Shown: positions 12,601 through 22,361 of the stretch, one piece after another
How the letters are laid out: the number at the start of each line of letters is the position of its first letter
Position numbering within the stretch: the stretch's first letter is position 1
Source: Anaeramoeba flamelloides
Lineage: Eukaryota; Metamonada; Anaeramoebidae
Assembly (NCBI GenBank): GCA_027625915.1
Contig: JANTQA010000047.1
Location: forward strand, 8,308,001 to 8,372,000
Length of the DNA: 64,000 nt
Direction: 5' to 3'
Notes under the pieces: generated by a model
Seen by the model: only the letters and a program-made list of their open reading frames with translations
The model's database searches: none
Told to the model about the DNA's origin: nothing
Translations under genes and position numbers: made by a program

Positions 12601-15600
12601 ATTGATTAATGATGAAGAAATCAAATTGGGGAATTGCAAGGACTCCACAAATTTAAGTGAATTTTTGAAATAAGTTTTGGATTCTAACGGCAAACCTTTT
12701 AATTGGTAAATGTGCCCCAAATGATCTAAATTTTTTTTGAACCAAAATGATAATTTCCAATTGTTTCTTGTAAAATACGTTGAATCCATGAATTCTTGGG
12801 TACTAATATTGTCGAATTCAAAATTGCCTTCGCCATTGTCGCTATTCCCATTACTTTCTCTTTTGGTATTATTCAGGGTATGGATTGACATCTTCATTAA
12901 AATAATTTCTTTTGAATAATTAATTTCATTGTTAGGCTCGATTTGCTTGCCAAATAATAAATAATACAAAATTTGTAAGGATCGAAAACCATTTGAAATG
13001 GAGTTTTTAAAATCTCCTAATTTTTTATTAATCTGTGAAATTGTTAATAATGACATTGCTTCGAGAAATAAATCGTCTTTATTTCTTTTTTGTTTTTGTT
13101 TTTGTTGGTCACCATTTCTGTCCTTATTGTTGATCAAATTATTATTTTTTTTTTTTTTTTGAAAATTTAAAACCTTTTCAGCAGATTTCCTTGATTGTTC
13201 AATTTTATTTTTCATAAGATCACATTTGGCCTTCCAAATATAATGATATTGGCGTATTTGGTTAGGCACGTGTTTTAATTGTTCAAGGGTGTTTTGCTTT
13301 AAAATTTGAATTGCCAAATCTTGCTCGCCGAATTCTAAGAATATTGAACATAATTCGACCCTTGTTAAACAAATTAAAGAATATTCTTTATTGCCATGTT
13401 TATTTGCTAATAACAAAAGGATTCTAGAACTGAAAAGTAACCATTTAAAATCTTGAACTAAGGTGAATAATGAACATGCCATTCTTAATAAATTTGAAGT
13501 TGTAATTAAATCAATTTTTGAATAACTTTTCATCATCATCTTATTTTTCTTGTTTTTTTTGTTGTTGTCATCATTGTTCGTGTGAGTGTTTGTATTATTA
13601 AAACAAAATGCCCAGTAAATAAGAGAATATTTTAAATTTGCAATATATTGTAAATTATCACTCTTATTCTCTTCTTTACCACCCTTATTTTTCTTTTTCT
13701 TTTTATTTTGATTCTTCTTTTTCTTTTTCTTCTTATTGCTATTCTTCTTCTTATTTATTTCAATGTTAGTATTCTTTGGATTTGATTCAAATTGATAAAT
13801 AGCCTTCCAAAAATAACATTTAGCTATTAAATCAAAGCAATAATTTTCAATTTTTTTTGATTTTTTTATTAAGCTTAATAAAATTGAAATTGAGTGATCT
13901 AAATTTGTTAATATCTCTTCATCTTCATCTTCATCTTCATCTTGATCTTGATCTTCGTTTTCATTTTGTTCAGCATCGGATTTATTAAAATTTAATAGCA
14001 TTAATAATTTTGATTTTTCAATTAAATAATAAGCCTTTTTTAATAATATTTTTTCTCTATTTATTTTTGATTCCATTGAAGAAAAAAGATTCAGTAATTG
14101 GATAATTATATCGAACTGTGTATTTAAACAAATTCGGGATAATAATTTATTTGATTGGATAAATTTGAAATGGTATTGTTCAGATAGATATAAATTTTCA
14201 AAAATTAAAATTAATTTTTGATCTGAGAAATCATTTGGAACATATTTTTCCATAATTTTTGTTAAAGAATAGCTCTGTAGATCGATAAAGTTGCCTTCTT
14301 TTATTTTTCCATTCTTAATATTTAACAAAAGTTCTTTGTTTTTTAATTTAATGAACGAGTCTATTATTAAATCTTGATCCTTATTTAAATTATTCTTGTT
14401 ATTTTGAGTTTTTTTTTTCCCATCTTCATTTTCTTTTTCCTTTTTGTTTTCTTTGCTAAACAAAAAAATTGATTTTAATAAATATTTTTGTGCTTTTTTA
14501 AATTGGTTTAGTTTGGAATAACATTTCGAAATCAATTGGGTTCTTTTTTTTATTAATTCAATCACTTCAAAAGTTTGAGGCATTTTATTTAATAGTTCGA
14601 TTGATTTTAATAAAAATTGTATTGAGTGATCCAAATTATTTTGATTGAATAATTGGATGGCAAAATTAAAAAAAGTTATTGAAACCCATTTATATTCAGA
14701 ATTAAAAATGGTGGGAAAGCTTTCAATTCTTTTGATACTTTTATTTAATTTTTTTAAGCATTTTTTAATTGTCTCATCAAGATTTTCATTTTCCCATTTG
14801 CTAATTAAAAGAATTGAATTTGCTGCCTTATATAAAGAATCAAATTGCGAGAAAGAAATTTGATGAAAAAATTTTTTTAGTTCGTCATCTTGTTGGTTGT
14901 TCTTGATCTTTGAATTCTTATTATTGTTCTTTGAATTCTTATTCTTGTTCTTTGGATTCTTAATTTTTTGGGATAATTTAAAACCATTTTTAATAATTTT
15001 TGAATGAATTTGAAAAAATTTTGAAGTTTGTAGAAGAAAATTTTTACTTGGAATGTCAGAATTATGCTTTTTATTCAAACTAGTAATTATTGAAGATAGC
15101 AATTGTTTTGATCTTTCTAAAGATTTTATTGTTGTTTTGATTTCATTTAATTTAAAACCCTTTAAGTTCTCACTTATTAACATAGACAATTCTTCCATTG
15201 GTTCAATAGACTCTTCGAATTTGGAATTACTTAACAGTAAATGCAACTTTTCAGAAATTAATTGGACTCTAAATAAATGGGACTCTTGATCAATGATTTC
15301 ATTTAAAGTTTTTGCTAATAATTCTTTTGCTTGTTCAAATTTTGATAATTTGTTGAATAAAGAGATTTGGAATTGCACCCAAGACACGAATTTGAAGCTC
15401 TTTGAGCAACTTTTCTTATTAACAGAATAACCCCAAATGTATTTATTAAAGGATAATAAGTGTTCTGTAAGTTCTGATGGTGATTGTCGAATAAACAAAA
15501 TGTTAAATCGGAGGATGTGGTTAAAAAAGGTTTCAAGATCTATTGTTTTGGAACAATAAAGAAAATAAAAGGATGTTTGGGAGAATTTTAAATAGTCTAG

Positions 15601-16401
15601 ATATGTGCCCTTGTTTGGCTTTGCTTTTGGGTTGTTGTTGGGATTGTTATTTAAATTGATCGGCAAAAGAGTGCAAATTTTTTCGAGAAACTTGTGTAGT
15701 ATTTGATAGTATCTCAAAGATTCATTTTGATCATCCGAAATATTCTTGTAATAATTTACCCATTTGCACATGTTTTCATCAATTAACCGATATATTTTGA
15801 TTGGTTTGATTTTCTTTTTTGGCTTTGGATCATTCAATACCGATGAAACTAATAAATTATTACATTTGATTACTAATTTTGTTAGTTGGCTTGACAGGCC
15901 TTTCTTTGGTAAAAAAATCTTTGTAGATCCTTCTTCGCAATATTCTGATAATTGGCTTAATAACAATTTTAATTGTTTGCGAGCTTTGTTGTATTGTGAA
16001 AAATGATGTAAATACCAGCAAAACAAATAATGGTTTTCAAAGATCGTTCTTGATTTTTCTTTTTCTTTTTCTTTTTCTTTTTCGTTTGTTTTTTTTTTGT
16101 TTCTTGTTAAATTGAGGAAATGTGCCTCTAAAATTTGAAAAAGGTATTTTAAAAAAGAAAACAGAAAGTCTAATTTCTCTTCGTATTTTGATCTTTTGGT
16201 TTTTTCTTGTGAGACTGTTTCCAGGAGTTGGAGTGATAATGGTAACAATTGTTGAAGCTGTTTAATTTTAAGTTCGTTTTTCTTTGTTAGCGTCCGAGTT
16301 TTTGAGGTCTTGGAGACACTTTGAAAATACTTTTGAAGATCTTTTAACAATTTGCCATTCCTTGTCTTTAGTTTTTTAAGATCTTGATACAAGGTTTCCA
16401 T
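9685..16401 (-). CDS. ESP1: Separase (peptidase C50)
   Basis: Separase is the cysteine protease that opens the cohesin ring at anaphase by cleaving the kleisin subunit. It acts on chromatin and is held inactive by securin until the anaphase-promoting complex acts. The intronless frame encodes 2238 aa, close to the size of animal separases. Residues 1 to about 1430 are Leu-rich helical repeats broken by Lys/Asn runs. About residues 1435-1625 form an acidic Ser/Glu/Asp region with three 56-residue tandem repeats. The C-terminal protease domain carries the catalytic His in [11 protein letters not shown] (His2090) and the catalytic Cys in LMGCSSGVL (Cys2116), followed by the family hallmark [21 protein letters not shown]. 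Both catalytic residues are intact, so it should be active. The protease end is visibly richer in G/C than the body. The start is the first ATG ([11 protein letters not shown]), preceded by an in-frame stop region. No securin candidate is visible nearby. Confidence 0.96.
   Translation of the reverse strand: [2238 protein letters not shown]
11590..12095 (-). repeat. Three 168-bp tandem repeats inside separase
   Basis: The string TCAGATTCTGAAAA recurs on the + strand with its TGAAAA at 11605, 11773 and 11941, exactly 168 bp apart. The flanking sequence repeats with it. 168 bp is 56 codons, so the repeats stay in frame and encode acidic blocks of the kind SFSESEEET followed by SESKDDES. The two right-hand copies are nearly identical and the left one is more diverged. 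Confidence 0.85.
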
Positions 16402-16974
16402 TCCTATTTAAAAGAATGATTTGAAAATTTTTTAAAAAAAGATAAAAATGAGAGTCAAACACATTGATTTTATTTCTTGGAGAAATTCCTTTTGGAGATA
16501 ATTATATATCATGGAATAAACCAGCTTCAGTTTTGAAGACATTTTTTTATGAAACAAGCAAATTTTCAACAAATAATTAAATTATCTATCCGTTAAAATT
16601 TTATTACAAAAATAGAATTTTTTATCTTTATATTTGAGTACAAATTTTTCAGTTAAAAATGGTGAAATTGTTTTAATTTCAATGAAATTATTTATCATTG
16701 TAATGAGCTAACCTTTAACTATGACATTATCAGTTGAAAACCATGAAATTGTAAATAAAAACATACTTGAAATAGTTACATTATCGCAATTAATTTTACA
16801 TACATGTTTTTGTTTTATAAAAAAATGTGAAATTTTCACATTCAACAATTTTAACAGTTTAGAATTGTTAGATCTGAACAAATTTAATTTTTTAATATCT
16901 AATCAATAAAAACATAATAATACCTCAAGATATTGCAAGTATTTTTTACAGTTGCTAATTAATCTATAAAGACT

Positions 16975-18620
16975 TGATAAAACCCAGGTTTCAATATTAA
17001 AAGTCGTGCTTCTTTTTTCTTCAAGTCATTCACATAAAATAATCAAAGAAACCTGGAAATAAACCATAAATAAATAACACATTGGTTTCTTAAAGTTCGA
17101 GTATTAACAAAAAAATTCTTAAGGGGGTAAGTACATTTTTCAAATTTTGAGAGCCACCATTTATGTGAAACTAAATTTTTCAAATCATTTCTTTCACCAA
17201 ATTTATGGATATTTTAATAAATACAAGAGTTAGAAATATATCCTAGTAAAATATATTTACATACCTACTAAAAAATGGAATTCAAAAAAATGAAAATATT
17301 GATCAAAAAAAAAATAAATACAAATCATTTATTTCTTGATCTTATAGTATCATTTGATACTGTTACTTCTTCTTAATTTGGCTTTATTTTTCATTCTTCA
17401 TGGAAATACTTTTGTTTGTAAAATTTTAGAGAAAAAAATTACTTTTTATTTCAAAAGAATTTCTTAATGAATATAAAAATCCCATTTTTATTTAATTTAT
17501 CTAATTCTTCGTTGAGTTAAGAAAATAGAATATTTATTAAATTCCTCTTCAGAAATAAGGGTTTATTGTGTTTGATTTAATAATTATTTATTTTGATAAA
17601 ATTGAGAATTAAAAATATTTCTCAACTTGATTGAAATTTTTTCTAAATTTTACTTTAATTTTGTGTTGAATCTTTTGTAAATGTTTTTTGATTACTAGAA
17701 TTTGCCCCTTTTATTTTAATTTTTGAAATAGTATTCTTTATTTTGGTTTTGTTTAATAAAAATATTTGAAAAAAGAATTTTGAAAACAAATTTGCAAAAA
17801 ATATTTTGTAAAATAATAATAAATAGTAATGGGAAGAGAAATTTAATGTTTTAAATTGCTTGGATTCAAACTTTTTAAGAAAATAAAGAAGAAAATAAAT
17901 CTTTGTAAATAGGATTTTTCATTTTTTTTTTTTCATTTCCATTCTTGATTTCAACAAATTTATTAGGAAAAGGTGATCTTTCGTGTTTGATCTTCTAAAA
18001 TAAAAAAATTTGTTTCAAATATACACCTTCTTTTCGGGTCTATTTTTTTGGTTTACAGTTTGATTAATTTCACTCATTTATTTAAACATATTTCTAGATC
18101 CAAAACCAAATTTAATAAAACCAAAAATTTAAAAAATTGAAAAATTCAAGATTCAACTCTGAATTCGCTTTGGGTTCGAGTTCGTTTCACAAATAGAGCA
18201 AACACATATACTTTGTTTTAAAGTTTCAATATCTTGTGGCACTCAATGAATATTTTTTAGTCATGTTCACACAATTAAACTTTTCCAAAAGGGTAAAATG
18301 TACTTATTTTCCAAAATTGAAGCAACATAAAAAAATTTTCTGAAAAAATAGTGTGAATTTTTAAGAAAGTCTCAAAAATATACAAAAAATTCATTAAAAA
18401 TTGATTAACAAATTTCATACTTAGTAAATTTTAAAATTTATTATCAATATCAAGGGAATTTAGCTCAAAAAATGATTTAACCTTCGGCATATAATTGATT
18501 ATTGAACTAGATGTTGTATTGGAACAAGAAGAAAAAAAATCACAGTTTTTATTTGAGAAATTAGTTTTTATGCTTATGAAGTTATGTAGTTGGGCACAAT
18601 TTAAATTTACAATTTTGAAA
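16975..18620 (+). mobile_element. Family C TIR element, split and degraded copy
   Basis: 16975-17127 resembles the left half of family C (compare 31382-31857), including the shared strings AATAATCAAAGAAACC and AAACCATAAATAAATA. About 18430-18620 resembles its right half, including AGATGTTGTATTGGAACAAG next to an A-rich tract. The two halves are separated by the TIR element at 17128-18306. The outer ends are too worn to place exactly. Confidence 0.4.
17128..18306. mobile_element. 1.18-kb TIR element nested in a family C copy
   Basis: The left end starts TAAGTACATTTTTC and the right end reads GGGTAAAATGTACTTA, giving a perfect 12-bp inverted repeat (TAAGTACATTTT). The interior has no long open frame, so the element is non-autonomous or decayed. 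It divides the two halves of an older family C element. The flanking TA suggests TA-type target choice, but the target duplication cannot be separated from the ends with confidence. Confidence 0.5.
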
Positions 18621-18999
18621 TGTTGCAATATTTGAACTTTTAAAGTTGTTCCAATAATTTTTATTGGTGTTTTTGTTTGTGTTTTTGAAAATATTATGTA
18701 TTTTTATTATAAATTAATTTTCTTTTTTTTATTTTAAGGGATAGGATTTTTTAAAAATAAAATAAAATCTTTTTAGGAACTTAAAATTATTTTTTTTTGT
18801 AAATTGTGTTTCGGGTTATGAAATGAATGAGTTAATCTCGTTTAAACAATTTATTTATTTAAGTCTTTTTTTTGAAATCCAAAATCTGCGTATTTCCAAT
18901 TTAAAACACAAAAAAGTAAGCTATTATTTTTATTAACAATTGGGTTAATTCTTGAAAATTGGGAAAATATATTTTTTTTTGTGTTGGAAAGTATGGATT

Positions 19000-19862
19000 T
19001 TGAAAGAAAATTTTTTATTTTGATATAATTTTTAATAATTAATGGATAAATAGAAATCTCAGCTAATAAAAAAAATTGAAGAACATGTGATTTAATAAAT
19101 GAATATCCAATAGAAGTTTAACAAAAGTTTCTTAATTAAATTCAGATCTTTTGAGTAAAAATTTTAATTCTTTAAGATTTAAAAAAATCATGTTCTTGTT
19201 TCCAAAGAATGAAAAAAAATTCCAAAAAAAAATAGCAAAAAATTTTCATCAATTGTTTGATCTTATTCACAAGAAACATTATGAAACAATTTAGATCATT
19301 TTTTTCAGATAAAAATTAATTTTGAATTTTGAGTATAGAATTACAAAATTCCCAAATACTTTCAAGAAAATTTTATTTTGAAAAATTTAATTTCCTCTTA
19401 AAAAAAAAAAAGCACAATTTCTTGGCAAAGCTGTTCAATGGCTTTAAAATTTCAATAATTAGAACTTTCCTTCTTAAAAAATACATTTATTTTTCAATCA
19501 GTTGAATTGATCAATTTTTTGGTTTAACAAAGAATCATCTCAAAAAAGAAAATAAAATTCTGTTATTAATATTACAAAAAATGAAGAATATATATTGTTA
19601 AATAATGATTGTAATTGTAATAAACATGGTAAAAAAGTATATGATGTAAGAAATAAAATGAATTTAAATATTTTCTTTTTCTGAAAAAAGATCAAAAAAA
19701 AATGATCTCACAAAAAAAAATATTCGTTTTTGGGCTTCTAATTGTAGATAAGAATTATTTGACACTTGGAATATACAAAATTGGTAAATAGAGAATACAT
19801 CACCAATCAGCGTATTTTAATTTTTTTCCCTGTTGTTGTAGAGTACTGATCCATTAAATAAT
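19000..19862 (+). repeat. Interspersed repeat, family H copy 1
   Basis: The stretch matches the sequence at 56390-57115 and then 58480-58615, that is, a second copy inside the UBX intron with about 1.36 kb inserted. Shared landmarks are CAATTTAGATCATTTTT, TCAATTTTTTGG, GTAAGAAATAAAATGAATTTA and the right end CCCTGTTG...TAGAGTACTGAT. There is no open frame. The left border and the superfamily are unknown. Confidence 0.55.
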
Positions 19863-20709
19863 TTTTATTTTTGATTTTTTTGTTGTTTAATAATTTATTT
19901 TGTTGTTCCAGAAAAAATACACTTTTGTAAAATTTTACTTTCCAAATTAAATAGTATTTACACACTATTACGTTAAAAAATCATTTTTTTACTGTATTCC
20001 AATTTAAATCACACCACTTCAGAACTATAATTCAACCAAATTTAATCAAACTCGTCACCAAAATCCACAACCACCAAATCTTTCAGTCTCGTCCGGAAAA
20101 CAAAATAAAACACAAAAGATACCAATATTATCTTTTAAAAAAATGTTTTAATGTAATACCCAAATACTTGTAAATTATTTCTTAATTTTTAAAGTTTTTT
20201 TGAAAAAGAAAATGAATAAAAAAATAACCAAATATTTCAATCAATTCCATATTTAAAATTTACTTAAAAAATCAAGAATTTTACTTTCAAAATTGATTTG
20301 AACATAGAGATACTATTGAATATTTTGTTAGATGTTAAATGGAACCTAAGAAAAAAAAGTAAGGGTTTTTTTTTAAAAAATAAGATTTTATTTTTTCAAG
20401 GATTTTTTTTATCAATTTATCAATTGCATTTTCTATTGAGAATAATATAATTGACTTTTGAAGTATGCTGTAGTAAATGTGCTATACTAAAATTTATAAA
20501 TTTTAAAGAAATAAATTCTTTAATTTCATATATCTTATACAATGAAAACAATTTTTTTTTTTTTTTTACTATTTAATTCTTATTAAATTTAAAAGATTTC
20601 CATTGTTAGTATTGTTTGAAATTATGGTAAACATATCAGTTTGTAGTATATTATTAAAAAAAATAAAAATAGTGTAACTACTGAAATTATATTGTGCTTT
20701 GCTTCTAAT

Positions 20710-20945
20710 TTACCTTCTATTGTTAGATTGATCTAACCTAACTATTTCTTTTTTTTTAAAATGATGGATTAAAGAAAGTACAAATAATATAAAATTGATC
20801 AAGAAACACATGTTGAAGAAAGGGTAATTCATCCTAAAATGATTACTCTTGACACCAATATTATCATGTAAGTGATTATCTTTAATATCGACATATACAA
20901 ACCCCATCTCACTCAAAGGACCCCAGCCAAAGACGAAAAATTCAC
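20710..20945 (-). other. Unassigned open stretch, possible exon or gene fragment
   Basis: On the - strand about 75 codons stay open from near 20945 to a stop at 20710, reading FFVFGWGPLSEMGFVYVDIK, then a polar stretch, then a hydrophobic segment (FFNMCFLINFILFVLSLI) and a basic tail. Base use is less AT-biased than the surroundings, and the first part does not look like chance translation. No start codon with a normal context exists other than an internal ATG (SEMG). It could be a terminal exon of a membrane protein or a decayed gene copy. I recognise no family. Confidence 0.2.
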
Positions 20946-22361
20946 TTTATATATAAGAATCATCCAAATGGTGAGGGTGAGAAATATGAGAAAAAATTAA
21001 CTTCAGATTAGAGTTGAGATTCATAAGAGAAATGCCTGAACAAACCTTATTTTTCAAAAAAAAAAAAATGTTAAAAAAATATTTTGTTCCCGTTCATTGG
21101 TATATCTCATACCAGATTTCTTAATTTCTTTGGAAATTTAAAATTGTTGACAATAAGATTTTGAATTTTAAATGTATGGATTTTAAAGATAAAATACAAA
21201 ACCACGATTGTTTTACTGTTAATTTAGAGTACCAAACATTTTTTTTTTCAAATTTACTTTTTTAAAATAAAAAAAAAAAAAAAAAAAAAAGGCAAATTTG
21301 AAAAGAAAAATCAAAAAACAAAAAAAATTTACTAAATGAGAAAAAATGATGATGATTTAAATATTGAAATTTTAATTTGAGAAGAATAATGAATTAAACG
21401 TATAGAATCTGATTTACTTATTCATTATAACTGACCCTCTTTAACTGAAAAGGATTTTATTTAATATTTCTTTTGGTAACCTCAATAATTGTGTAAATAG
21501 TGATATATTTTGTAAATCATAATCTGAAATAAATTATTTCTTAGCCAAGTGTCTTCCCTCTGTAATGGATGAATTGGATAAGTTTAAAGGGTTTGGATAG
21601 ATTTAAAAGAAAAAAAATAATTTTAGAAATTTCAAAAATGGAAATTCTTCTTTTCACATTTGTAAACACATTTTGATTTTTATTTTTTTGAAGCCTAATC
21701 CTTTTCAAAATTTTTTTATGACAAGATCTCAAGCCACTTATATAAAAATATGATATTCTAATTTTATTTAAAAAGTAAAAATGCTTGTAGACAAGATCCA
21801 TTGATTTCTATTGTAATTTTATTGGGCTACTTCAATTAAAGATCAAAATGAACAAATTTATTGCACTCAATTGATTCTGTTAAAAGTGAGTTTTTCGCTT
21901 TTTAAGACAATATTGATTCATTAGATTTACTCTAAACTAATATCAGCTATTCTCGAATGTATATTATTCTATTTGATTCTTATTGTTTCTTCATAGTTTA
22001 ATTATAAAAAATAATTGATAATTGAAAAAAAAAAAAAAAAAAAAACCTTTGACAAAAACAAAGTTTATTATGTAATTCTTATTATGACTTTTTACCTATA
22101 AATTGTTAGTTTAAAAATAAAAAAAACAAAACCATTGATTTTAACAATTTATTATTATTTTTATTTTAAATTTAATTATTTCTTAAAATAATATGATTTT
22201 ATTACCCGTTAAAAAATAAATAGTAATGAAAGAAAAAATAATATTTGATTCGTATTCAAGATTAACTTTGTTTCAAACAAAAAAGAAAAAAAAAAAAAAA
22301 AAAGAGATAATTCTAAATTCAAAATAATAAACATAAAAAGATATTTAATACTAATTAATAA

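Larger units (their letters stand above)
16402..22361. other. Intergenic region between separase and the CSB gene
   Basis: This 6-kb gap holds a split family C element (about 16975-17127 and 18307-18620) with a 1.18-kb TIR element (17128-18306) inside it, a family H repeat (about 19000-19862), and a small family C remnant near 20275-20355. A 75-codon open stretch at 20710-20945 is noted separately. 21541-21801 also stays open on the - strand but shows no domain. Long A runs occur at about 21269-21290 and 22026-22045. I see no RNA gene. Confidence 0.55.

Noticed and set aside
21345-21412. Second C/D-box-like pair (ATGATGA ... CTGA)
   Set aside because: The segment between is plain AT-rich DNA and the flanks pair poorly.
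21541-21801. 86-codon frame on the - strand
   Set aside because: It is rich in Phe, Ile and Lys with no recognisable motif, as expected of noise in this composition.
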